Shown here: piece after piece, positions 26,664 through 35,086 of the stretch | Layout of the letters: the number at the start of each line of letters is the position of its first letter | Position numbering within the stretch: position 1 is the first letter of the stretch | NCBI RefSeq assembly: GCF_047468865.1 | Contig: NZ_JBLGTV010000008.1 | Span: forward strand, 68,454 to 132,453 | DNA length: 64,000 bases | From: Castellaniella hirudinis_A | GTDB taxonomy: Bacteria > Pseudomonadota > Gammaproteobacteria > Burkholderiales > Burkholderiaceae_B | Direction: 5' to 3' | Notes under the pieces: generated by a model | What the model saw: only the letters and a program-made list of their open reading frames with translations | Told to the model about the DNA's origin: nothing | Databases searched by the model: none | Program-made: the position numbers and the translations under genes

Positions 26664-27194
26664 TTACACTTGGCCGCGTTCGGCCAGGGAAACCGCCTGG
26701 GTCGCGGCGACCACAACATGATCCAGCAAGCGGATGTCCACCAGGGCCAGCGCCTGCTTGAGTTGCCGCGTCATGCTCACATCCGGGGCGCTGGGTTCGG
26801 CCAGCCCCGACGGGTGGTTATGCGCCATCAGCAGCGCGGCGGCATTCACACGCAAGGCCGTTTTCACAATTTCGCGGGGGTAGATGCTGGCATGGCACAG
26901 CGTCCCGAAGGCCTGTTCGATGTAGCGAATCGGCTTTAACTGCGCGTCCAGATACAGGAACGCCGCACACTCATGGCCCAGCCCGGCCAGCTTCGCCTGA
27001 AAGAACTGCACCACCCGCGCAGGCTGCGCCATCGGATTGGACACAGAAATCAGGCTTTCAGCAGCCACCCGGCCAGCGGCCAGGATCTGATCGTCGGTTG
27101 CAAGCTTGTAGCGCCCGCTGGGGCTGCGCACGTACAAAGGGTGTGCGTCGTTCATGTTGTCATAGCTCAGCGCGGCAGTGCTGTTCGTCTTCAT
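26664..27194 (-). CDS. radC: RadC/JAB-domain protein
   Basis: A 176-residue protein with the RadC-type JAB (MPN-like) domain: GLGHECAAFLYLDAQ, ASIYPREIVKTAL, the metal motif AHNHPSG (residues 124-130) with downstream Ser135 and Asp138, and LLDHVVV. The N-terminal helix-hairpin-helix part of chromosomal RadC is missing, as is usual for the short ICE and plasmid forms. Such genes are frequent in ICEs next to anti-restriction genes. The biochemical role is unsettled. A radC-motif-like leader lies 34-67 bases upstream of the start. Confidence 0.88.
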   Translation of the reverse strand: MKTNSTAALSYDNMNDAHPLYVRSPSGRYKLATDDQILAAGRVAAESLISVSNPMAQPARVVQFFQAKLAGLGHECAAFLYLDAQLKPIRYIEQAFGTLCHASIYPREIVKTALRVNAAALLMAHNHPSGLAEPSAPDVSMTRQLKQALALVDIRLLDHVVVAATQAVSLAERGQV

Positions 27195-27227
27195 GGGTGC
27201 TTTCTTTCTCCTTTCGGGGTTGATCGG

Positions 27228-27261
27228 CTACCGGGGCCGAAGATTCTGAGCCTGGACGTAG
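27228..27261 (-). ncRNA. leader RNA copy 3 (radC-motif-like), upstream of radC
   Basis: On the minus strand CTAC...GTAG arms enclose CAGGCTCAGAATCTTCGG and CCCCGG. The arm sequence CTAC/GTAG replaces the GA/TC arm of copy 1, so pairing is kept while bases differ. It precedes the radC-like gene itself, the association for which the motif was named. Confidence 0.68.
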
Positions 27262-27262
27262 G

Positions 27263-27759
27263 TTTTGCGGTATTCGCAGTTCTACGCTTGGCTAGATTTG
27301 CCACCGTTGCCATGAGTTCGTCGCCTTGCCGCGCTGAATCACGAAGGGACGACCGGAAAGGGGCGGGCACGCAAGCCGCAGCCCGAAGGCGAACGAAGAG
27401 AGACGAAGGGACCGGGTGAGTACCCGGCAACGCGCACCCCTTGCAGAAAGGAGCGCAGTGATACAGTCGGCGTTTTGGGCGGCGAGATCAGGGCAATGGC
27501 TGCCCGCGCCGTGGAGATGGACTGCGGATACCGGCCGCGCGGCGAGCGCCGCTACCGGACGGAGGACGGTCTGAATACGACACATCCAAAAACCCTAAAG
27601 CCATGGGCTCCGCGCCCATCTTCATCTTGATATGGAATCCTTCAATGGTACCGTCAACATGGAGAAGCACCATACACGCACAGTCACCTGATATATGTAC
27701 ACGGGAAAGTGGCGAAACGATGTTACAAACTCATCAATGTCTACCAAAAATACGGCACT
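27263..27759. other. hairpin-rich non-coding segment B
   Basis: About 500 bp with no convincing gene between radC and the XRE regulator. It contains the hairpin CCGGGT-GAGT-ACCCGG (27412-27427) followed by GGCA, a GATACAGTCGGCGTTTTGGGCGGCG block (27460-27484) and GCGCGGCGAGCGCCGCTA (27537-27554). All three resemble blocks in segment A, but their order differs. The A+T content rises after 27580. Confidence 0.45.
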
Positions 27760-28062
27760 TCATCTACCTAGCTCGCTGATAAATACCAGCACCTCGGCCT
27801 GCATAGTCCTTGTCAGCCTGTGGTACTTGACCAGCAGCAATGCCTCATCGTCAGTCACGGCATAGAAGAAAGAAGGAGGCACGTCCAGCACTTCGGCAAT
27901 CCGACTGATAGTCCCGAAGTCGGGGACGTGTTTTCCCCTCTCATACTGGTTCATCCTAGCACTGGCTGACATTTCATCGATCCCTGCCAGAACTCCCAGC
28001 TTTTCCTGAGATAACGCTGCTTCCTTTCGTGCCTCCCTGAGGCGCCTTCCCACAAGACCCAT
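27760..28062 (-). CDS. XRE-family transcriptional regulator
   Basis: A 100-residue helix-turn-helix protein (residues about 7-66): LREARKEAALSQEKLGVLAG, then NQYERGKHVPDFGTISRIAEVLDVPPSFF, the common XRE repressor pattern. The C-terminal 30 residues form a helix for dimerisation. Two 15-bp palindromes lie 18-65 bases upstream of its start, implying autoregulation. It could act as the controller of the nearby restriction-modification genes or as a general ICE repressor. Confidence 0.88.
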   Translation of the reverse strand: MGLVGRRLREARKEAALSQEKLGVLAGIDEMSASARMNQYERGKHVPDFGTISRIAEVLDVPPSFFYAVTDDEALLLVKYHRLTRTMQAEVLVFISELGR

Positions 28063-28079
28063 ATCCCACCCCTCAAAAA

Positions 28080-28127
28080 CTAAGATGTTCTTAGTGTTTA
28101 AATTCGTTTACACTAAGGATTCCTTAG
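28080..28127. promoter_or_regulatory. paired operator palindromes of the XRE gene
   Basis: CTAAGATGTTCTTAG (28080-28094) and CTAAGGATTCCTTAG (28113-28127) share the pattern CTAAG(G/A)-NNN-(C/T)CTTAG, 33 bp apart. A further inverted pair CTTAGTGT / ACACTAAG (28090-28097, 28110-28117) overlaps both. They are the natural binding sites for the adjacent XRE protein. Confidence 0.72.
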
Positions 28128-28471
28128 CCATGAGTGCAAAGCATTCATCCAGGATCCCCCCGAAAGGCAACCTGACCAGAAAGGGATATTTGGGCAGCTT
28201 AACTGCAGGGGGAGACGGCAAACACGATGACTAGGCGTCGGGAGCTTATTACTGACCCTGTTGAGCATACACAGACCCGGCACCTAATAATGCCAAGACA
28301 TCAGCCAAGATTTTCTGGCTAATACTTACTGCAAGCGCCAGTGATTGTAAAAGCGCATTCACTTATCAAGCACGCGCCTAGCACACTGAAAAGATTCAAA
28401 GCGATGCTCATGGAAAAATTGCTCTTTTCAACGCCCAAATGACGGTTCAGCCACAACAACGGAGAACACCA
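28128..28471. other. gene-free interval
   Basis: About 340 bp of lower GC content between the operators and the small gene at 28472. I see no credible frame, strong hairpin or repeat. It may hold the promoter of the downstream gene. Confidence 0.4.
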
Positions 28472-28690
28472 ATGTCAAAATATCTTGGTCCCAAAGAAGA
28501 GCGTCAGCGTCTCTGTCTTCAACTTCTCCTACATGCAGCTCTCCACGACTTGGAGATCCCACTCAACGAAAAGACGGTCTTCGAACTATGTACCGAGCTG
28601 AATCTCTCTGGCGTCACGCACGAGAAGCGCGTGCAGTTACTCCTGAGAGAAGCTACCAGACTAATCGTTGAAGGCAGAAGAAAACTCTGA
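28472..28690 (+). CDS. small hypothetical protein (72 aa)
   Basis: Read from the ATG at 28472, preceded by GGAG at good spacing, it encodes 72 residues: MSKYLGPKEERQRLCLQLLL and a mostly helical remainder ending GRRKL. No family recognised. It lies between the XRE regulator and the methylase gene, in DNA of lower GC than the transfer genes. It could be a small regulator or a restriction-system accessory protein. Confidence 0.5.
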   Translation: MSKYLGPKEERQRLCLQLLLHAALHDLEIPLNEKTVFELCTELNLSGVTHEKRVQLLLREATRLIVEGRRKL

Positions 28691-28739
28691 AGCCCCGATT
28701 TTGCCCAACCAGCCTCGCCTCCTACAGAGCGCTTCTTCG

Positions 28740-29654
28740 TTAGTAGGTCAAAAGCAGACGATCCTCGACATAGTGCCCCTCTGCTGTTTGATCCTTCAGC
28801 TGATAGCGTTTCAACATTGAAGAGCCCAGGCGCACCATCACCTGGCGCTCAAACAGACCCTCAATAGTTGGCAATTCGACCGTTTTTCCGCCAGACTTTT
28901 TTGTACCGTCGATGCTCAGCGCCACATATACGCCGCGTTTCTTACAGTCAGCAATGGACTCAAGAAGGCGCGGGTAGCTGAAACCTTGAGCTCCATAAAG
29001 GATTGCTTGACTGTCGACATACGGTGGGTCCAGGTAGACCATATCCCCTGCTTTGGCCTGCTTCATCGTCTCAGCGAAGTCAGCGTGCTGGAAACGAGCG
29101 CTCCGCGTACGGGCAGCCCAAATGCGTGCACGGTCGGCAAAGTTTTCTGGAGGCATGGGCTTATGAGGGCCGCAGGGCGTAGACATGTAACCATCGCTTT
29201 TGCGAAAGCGCACTACTCCACCGTAGCATACGCGCGAAAGAAACAATAAGTCGGCACCGTTGGCACCGGCATTGTAGCTGGCTAGAACTTGGCTGTAGGC
29301 CTCTTGCTTGCCTAACTTGGCGATCAGAGCATAGCGCTCAGCGTACCATTCAATGAGAGCATCAGTATCGTCGTGTAACTTCGTCCAAATTTCGATGAGA
29401 GGCTTAAAGGAGTCACCGGCAACTGCCTGCTTGGGCGCCAGCTTAGCCAGCACAGCTCCGCTACCGACGAAGGGCTCAAAGTAGGTGCCAAAGGACTTCG
29501 GGAAATTGTAGATAATTTCTGTAGCAAACTTTTGTTTGTTTCCAATCCACTTCAGCAATTGCCCCTTGAGCGGAGGCAGACTAGGCTGAACGCTTGCCTC
29601 TATAGTGCTGTCGAACAGCTGAGTTTGTGTATAGTTATCGGTGTGAATAAACAT
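28740..29654 (-). CDS. D12-class adenine-specific DNA methyltransferase
   Basis: Read from the ATG at 29654, it gives 304 residues of the Dam/DpnM class. It has the N-terminal LKWIGNKQK (34-42), the S-adenosylmethionine motif FEPFVGSG (59-66) and the catalytic DPPY (209-212) with YLDPPYVDS context. It methylates adenine N6 in a specific site that cannot be told from sequence. The start is only 13 bp from the start of the divergent nuclease-like gene, which makes a restriction-modification pair likely. GC content is well below the neighbouring transfer genes. Confidence 0.9.
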   Translation of the reverse strand: MFIHTDNYTQTQLFDSTIEASVQPSLPPLKGQLLKWIGNKQKFATEIIYNFPKSFGTYFEPFVGSGAVLAKLAPKQAVAGDSFKPLIEIWTKLHDDTDALIEWYAERYALIAKLGKQEAYSQVLASYNAGANGADLLFLSRVCYGGVVRFRKSDGYMSTPCGPHKPMPPENFADRARIWAARTRSARFQHADFAETMKQAKAGDMVYLDPPYVDSQAILYGAQGFSYPRLLESIADCKKRGVYVALSIDGTKKSGGKTVELPTIEGLFERQVMVRLGSSMLKRYQLKDQTAEGHYVEDRLLLTY

Positions 29655-29667
29655 AAGGAAACAATTT

Positions 29668-30558
29668 ATGAGAGCACATCCAGCTTTCCAAGGCCAGAAC
29701 AAGGCATTTTGGGCACATGTTCGCAGCATCTCGGAAGCTCAAGGTTACACTAGACGCGGTGCCGACGCTATCAAGAAACTGGATGCAGCCGGTATTGTTG
29801 CTGCTTTTCGAAAACTAGGATTGTCCAGCACGCACCTCGTGGCCAACGGCAAGCTGACCGAACTCGGCACCAAGCTATGTGAGTACTTCGAGTACCGAGC
29901 TAATTTGCTGGACAACTTTGTGCAGCCGAGGCTCATGGATGCCGCTCGTGCAGAGAGGGTCTACAACGAATTGAAGGCTAAGCTAAAGCCAAGGCTTGCC
30001 GCGACAATGAACAAGCAGTCGGGTGCGATGAAGAAGGTCGCCTACTTGACGGGATTGGTAAACATGATCGTGGAAGACATCGTTGGCAGTGACGGCTTCA
30101 ACTCTGACCCAAGACAGCTAACGACTTTTACCAAGGACTCGATGCCGCTAAGGACATTGTCACGGCGTGTGGACGGCGCGTTTCCTAGCGTGGTCAATCC
30201 TATCGCCATTTGGGAAATCAAGGAATACTACTACACCACCACTTTTGGCAGTCGCGTAGCTGATGGCGTATATGAGACGCTTCTTGACGGCATGGAACTT
30301 GAGGAAATGCACGAGCATGAGGGTCGCCGCGTCGAGCACCTGCTCTGTCTCGACGCCCGCTATACCTGGTGGGAATGCGGCCGCAGCTACCTATGCCGTA
30401 TCGTGGACATGATGAACATGAACTATGTTGACGAGGTGCTGTTCGGTTACGAGGTTGTTGAGCGACTCCCAGTACTCGTACGAGAATGGGTCGCTAGGGA
30501 GAAGGCGGAGGCTGGCTGTGCGCCCCGAAGTTGCCCCCCGCGCGCCCAAAGAACCTGA
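29668..30558 (+). CDS. putative cognate restriction endonuclease
   Basis: A 296-residue protein with AAGGA before the ATG. I do not recognise the family, but a PD-(D/E)XK pattern is visible: Glu136 in NMIVEDIVG, Asp169-Gly in RRVDGAFPS and Glu183-x-Lys185 in IWEIKEYYYT. The N-terminal 130 residues are helical and basic. Divergent pairing with a D12-class methylase 13 bp away supports a type II restriction enzyme. The C-terminal 15 residues (CAPRSCPPRAQRT) look like read-through into non-coding sequence. Confidence 0.65.
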   Translation: MRAHPAFQGQNKAFWAHVRSISEAQGYTRRGADAIKKLDAAGIVAAFRKLGLSSTHLVANGKLTELGTKLCEYFEYRANLLDNFVQPRLMDAARAERVYNELKAKLKPRLAATMNKQSGAMKKVAYLTGLVNMIVEDIVGSDGFNSDPRQLTTFTKDSMPLRTLSRRVDGAFPSVVNPIAIWEIKEYYYTTTFGSRVADGVYETLLDGMELEEMHEHEGRRVEHLLCLDARYTWWECGRSYLCRIVDMMNMNYVDEVLFGYEVVERLPVLVREWVAREKAEAGCAPRSCPPRAQRT

Positions 30559-30634
30559 CTTGCCCTAACTACCGTGCACTCAGGCTATAAACACTAAACC
30601 GATTAATCAGGGCATCCTCTCTTCCATTCTACCT

Positions 30635-30871
30635 TCAATCCCCACCCCGTAATTCCGGCCAAATCTGCCACCAGTCATCCGGACGCAACTGCTTCCGGGT
30701 GACCTCCCCCCCCGTCACTTCCTCGATCTCCACGCAGCGGATGATCGGCACCGGGCGGGTACCTGACGCCCAACCGCTGACCACGGGCACCGGCACGCCC
30801 AGCTTCTTGGCGAGCTTGGTCATCCCACCCATCACGGCACAGGCTTCACGGACTGGTTGAAAATCGGGCAT
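30635..30871 (-). CDS. YdaS/Cro-like helix-turn-helix regulator
   Basis: The ATG at 30871 follows GGAAGGAT at ideal spacing, giving 78 residues. The sequence shows the YdaS/Cro-antirepressor pattern: AVMGGMTKLAKKLGVPVPVVSGWASGTRPVPIIRC followed by IEEVTGGEVTRKQLRPD, found in small phage and island regulators. An upstream ATG at 30898 has no comparable ribosome site. It is the last recognisable gene before the regulatory region leading to the AlpA genes. Confidence 0.8.
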   Translation of the reverse strand: MPDFQPVREACAVMGGMTKLAKKLGVPVPVVSGWASGTRPVPIIRCVEIEEVTGGEVTRKQLRPDDWWQIWPELRGGD

Positions 30872-31395
30872 ATCCTTCCATAACCATGTCATCGACATGG
30901 ATTTTATTAGATAAATCAGCTATTTGGATGTGACGAAGCTTGAACGTTTTCGGCTGTTTTGTGAGGCAAAAGTTCAGCGGCCGACGGCGAAGTTGTAACA
31001 GCGGGTCAAATGACGACGCCCATACACGTGACACATCCTGAACCGACCTGAACCAAACATTTGTCGATCCCCTCTAGGGGCGATCAAGGATTGTATGACA
31101 CCCTTACAACGTCAAATAGTCACAGGCAAAAACAATTTGCCTCGATCTGGTATCACCCCCAGACGGAACGATTCGTTAAGCTCATCCATCTTCTAGTAAA
31201 ACCCGGAAATGCTTGAAAAATCAATCATCTTATTGCCTATTGACAAGTATTATTCGATTGATAACAATAGACCCCATCTGCACCAGGCAGACCGGCTCTT
31301 TAACAAGCAAAAATCGATGAATACTGCGCCCTGCCCGATTACGCGGCACGCGATTGCGCAGCAACCTGTAACGCATCGGGGTTGAAGGAAAACCG
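30872..31395. other. regulatory interval upstream of AlpA/integrase module
   Basis: About 520 bp without a supported gene and noticeably AT-rich from 31,130 to 31,320. It contains tandem CCTGAACC (31030-31050), the near-palindrome CCCCTCTAGGGG (31070-31081) and a promoter-like sequence at 31240. It probably carries control signals of the recombination module. Confidence 0.45.
31240..31267 (+). promoter_or_regulatory. candidate sigma-70 promoter
   Basis: TTGACA (31240-31245) and TAACAA (31262-31267), spaced 16 bp in AT-rich DNA, read toward the small ORF at 31396 and the AlpA genes. The -35 is perfect and the -10 is moderate. Confidence 0.5.
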
Positions 31396-31611
31396 ATGAA
31401 ATCCACCAATCGCAGCCAGCCCCTCGCGTGGGGCGCGGATGACTGCGTGCGGCGGGGACTTCCCTTCGCAGGAAGCGCCCGGTGCATTCATCCGAATGCC
31501 CAACATCAGGGATGGCGACGTAATCCCTTGACGACAGCGAGAAAGACCGCAGTCCCTGGCATCCAGACGAGCCGCCACCGGCGGGCCAGCGTCTGGCCCT
31601 GCCGGGGATGA
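31396..31611 (+). CDS. possible small ORF (71 aa), Ash-like context
   Basis: GAAGGA lies 8 bases before this ATG, giving MKSTNRSQPLAWGADDC and then a basic, low-complexity remainder. The first half has the flavour of short Ash-like proteins often found upstream of AlpA regulators, but the second half looks like frame noise. The ribosome site is the main support. It could equally be a structured leader. Confidence 0.3.
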   Translation: MKSTNRSQPLAWGADDCVRRGLPFAGSARCIHPNAQHQGWRRNPLTTARKTAVPGIQTSRHRRASVWPCRG

Positions 31612-31771
31612 TCCAAGCACCCGACCCCCATCGCGGCATCTTGGCGGGTCGGCCTCCAGGGCTCCGGCGAGCCCGCTTTGGCCGATGTCCGGCACAAGGC
31701 ATCGACCAAAGCACACAAATTCACCCCATCACTCAGCCTGGCACGTTCACCAGCATCAGAAGGATCGACGC

Positions 31772-31996
31772 ATGACGATGACAAGCACCTTGACCGCTCA
31801 GTTTCCCCAACCACCCACCGGCACCACCCTGCTCTATCGCATCTGCGTGGCAGAACGCAAGCTGGGCGTGTCGCGCTCCACCATCTATCGGCTGGTCAAC
31901 GAAGGTCAGCTGGAACTCATCAAGATCAGCAAGCGCTCCAGCCGCATCACGGCAGCCAGTCTGCATGCGCTCATCGAGCGCAGCAAGGCTGCCTGA
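31772..31996 (+). CDS. AlpA-like regulator / excisionase 1
   Basis: Read from the ATG at 31772 (leader GAAGGATCGACG), it encodes 74 residues with a winged helix-turn-helix of the excisionase type: VAERKLGVSRSTIYRLVNEG, then LELIKISKRSSRITAASLHALIER. Such proteins control integrase expression and excision of P4-type islands. A second, related gene follows 103 bp later with nearly the same ribosome-site leader. Confidence 0.78.
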   Translation: MTMTSTLTAQFPQPPTGTTLLYRICVAERKLGVSRSTIYRLVNEGQLELIKISKRSSRITAASLHALIERSKAA

Positions 31997-32098
31997 AACA
32001 GCCCCAGACCACGCTGGCGCTGCATTCCGCCTCCGCAAAGCGCCGGCTGCAATCCCTACGCAGTCGCAGTCACCCATGCATGACAGAAGGATCGATCC

Positions 32099-32347
32099 AT
32101 GGACACACCGCCACACACTCCCGCAAACACCCGGCCACTCTTCGCCTCCAACACCCTGGTCCGCGTGCCCGATATCTGCCGCAACCCCAAGACTGGTCAG
32201 CCAGGCATTCTGCCGATCAGTCGATCCACCTGGTACGAATGGGTCAAGCAGGGGATCGCACCACCGGGTATGCGGATCGGCGGCCGCACCGTCGTGTGGC
32301 GCCTGTCCGATATTCAGGCGATGGCAAAAGCTCAGTCTGGCCGCTGA
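32099..32347 (+). CDS. AlpA-like regulator / excisionase 2
   Basis: An 82-residue AlpA-family protein: VRVPDICRNPKTGQPGILPISRSTWYEWVKQG, then PPGMRIGGRTVVWRLSDIQAM. The leader GAAGGATCGATCC before the ATG closely matches that of the upstream paralogue. Its end overlaps the convergent integrase gene by 16 bp. It likely acts with or on the integrase. Confidence 0.8.
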   Translation: MDTPPHTPANTRPLFASNTLVRVPDICRNPKTGQPGILPISRSTWYEWVKQGIAPPGMRIGGRTVVWRLSDIQAMAKAQSGR

Positions 32348-33546
32348 GCCAGCCGATCCAAATGATCCGCCAGAAACTGTAGGGCATCCCGGCGCTCCTG
32401 ACCCAGCTCAGCATGGTTGTATGCGGCCTCTACCTGCCCCCTGGGGGCATGAGACAGCAGCAGCTCAACCACCTCGGACCGGAAGCCGTGCTCTCGCAGC
32501 AGCGTGGCCGCTGTGCCACGAACGCCATGCGGCGCAAATCCCTGGACACCAAAATCGATTCGTTTGAAAAAGTGATTCAGGCTGGCCTCGCCCATAGGGG
32601 CGATACGGCCACTGCTGGTATAGATGGTCGGAAAGACGTAATCCTGGTGGCCTGTCATGGGCTGCAATGCCTGCAGCAAGGCCACCGCCTGGCGGGGCAG
32701 ATAAACCCGATGGCGTTTGCGCATCTTCATACGCTCGGCGGGGATATCCCAGATTCCAGTCGTCAGATCGAATTCTGCCCAGTGGCTGCGGATCAACTCG
32801 CTTTTACGAACCATGGTATAGAACAGCATCTGCGCGGCCACCAGGGTCGTGAAATGAGCGCCCTGGCGCGGGATCTGTCGCCAGAGCCGACCGACCTCTG
32901 CCTCCAGCAGGTGCTTGTGGTGGGTGCGCTTGGGCACGCTGATCGCACCACGCACCATCAGGGCCGGGTTGGAATCGGCGACCAGATTGCGGATCGCGTA
33001 GTTGTAGATGCGCTGAATGAGCGACCGCACACCTTCTGCCGTGACGGCTGTGGTGCGCAAAGGCTCCAGAACATCCAGCACCTCACGGGGTGCCACAGCG
33101 GCCAGCGGACGACCACCGATTGCAGGGAAAACATGGCTTTCCAGCCAACGCAATTGCTGCGCTCGGTAGGCGGCAGAACGATAGAACAGGGTTTCTTCGA
33201 CCCATTTCCTGGCATAGGTCTCGAACGTCAGCTGATCAGAAGGGGCATCACCCCTGCTCCCGGGCCGACTCTGTCGGCTAGCCTTGGGGTTCTCGCCCTT
33301 CAGCACTTTGTCCATCAGTTCGGCATGGATCTGCCGGGCATCCTTCAACGAAACCGTCGGGTAACGCCCGATGGTGATCTTGTCCCGACGGCCTTCGAAA
33401 TGAAACTTGTAGCGCCAGACCTTCGTACCCGTAGGTAATACCTCCAGATACAGCCCACCGCCATCCGTCAAGGCATAGGGTTTGTCCTTGGGTTTGGCGG
33501 CATTGATGACGACGGGGCGCAGCGCATAGGCAAAAGCACGAGACAT
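32332..33546 (-). CDS. int: P4-type tyrosine recombinase (integrase)
   Basis: Read from the ATG at 33546 (AGGA 9 bases upstream), it encodes 404 residues; an ATG at 33576 would add 10. It has the N-terminal P4-integrase domain (YALTDGGGLYLEVLPTG, ITIGRYPTVSLKDAR), a core-binding domain and a catalytic domain with Arg in TMVRKSELIRSHW, HGVRGTAATLL and the nucleophilic Tyr in VEAAYNHAE. It should integrate and excise the element. The 5' end faces the chromosome, as usual when the attachment site lies just upstream of int. Confidence 0.93.
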   Translation of the reverse strand: MSRAFAYALRPVVINAAKPKDKPYALTDGGGLYLEVLPTGTKVWRYKFHFEGRRDKITIGRYPTVSLKDARQIHAELMDKVLKGENPKASRQSRPGSRGDAPSDQLTFETYARKWVEETLFYRSAAYRAQQLRWLESHVFPAIGGRPLAAVAPREVLDVLEPLRTTAVTAEGVRSLIQRIYNYAIRNLVADSNPALMVRGAISVPKRTHHKHLLEAEVGRLWRQIPRQGAHFTTLVAAQMLFYTMVRKSELIRSHWAEFDLTTGIWDIPAERMKMRKRHRVYLPRQAVALLQALQPMTGHQDYVFPTIYTSSGRIAPMGEASLNHFFKRIDFGVQGFAPHGVRGTAATLLREHGFRSEVVELLLSHAPRGQVEAAYNHAELGQERRDALQFLADHLDRLAQRPD

Positions 33547-33626
33547 GGGGCCATGGTCCTGAAATTTTGGGGCCATGATAGCAAATATGGCCCCAAACTA
33601 TGGCCCCAAACCGATGCGATGGCCCC
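33546..33626. repeat. cluster of GGGGCCAT repeats at integrase start
   Basis: Five copies of GGGGCCAT or its complement ATGGCCCC occur in 81 bp: 33547, 33569, 33587, 33600 and 33619. Two of them lie in a tandem 13-bp duplication TATGGCCCCAAAC (33586-33598, 33599-33611). The first two are inverted relative to the last three. They span the integrase start codon and could be arm-type recombinase sites, AlpA sites or an autoregulatory operator. The element's right attachment site should be close by. Confidence 0.6.
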
Positions 33627-33654
33627 GGATTTAGCCATACCCCACCGGACACAA

Positions 33655-33687
33655 AAAAGCCCCGCTCTCCTATGAAAACGGGGCCTT
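33655..33687 (-). terminator. terminator of icd
   Basis: On the minus strand GGCCCCG...CGGGGC forms a stem with an AT-rich loop, followed by TTTTTT, 31 bases after the icd stop codon. It appears to be the native icd terminator, so the element boundary lies between about 33,627 and 33,655 or within it. Confidence 0.75.
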
Positions 33688-33718
33688 TCCAGACCTCAAT
33701 GAATCAGTCGAAAACCGA

Positions 33719-34975
<1,257 letters not shown>

Positions 34976-35024
34976 GAGTGCTCCAGTGTTGCTGGGGTTG
35001 TTGTTCAAAAAGAGAGGATTTAAG

Positions 35025-35036
35025 TCTTATATAAGA
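35025..35036. promoter_or_regulatory. palindrome upstream of icd
   Basis: TCTTATATAAGA is a perfect 12-bp palindrome 50 bases upstream of the icd start and 50 bases before the divergent gene at 35087. Symmetry and position between divergent genes suggest an operator, possibly for a GntR-type regulator of TCA-cycle genes. Confidence 0.5.
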
Positions 35037-35086
35037 GTTTAACGTAAAATCGGGTTCATCCAAGCACTCGATACTGTAGCACCACT

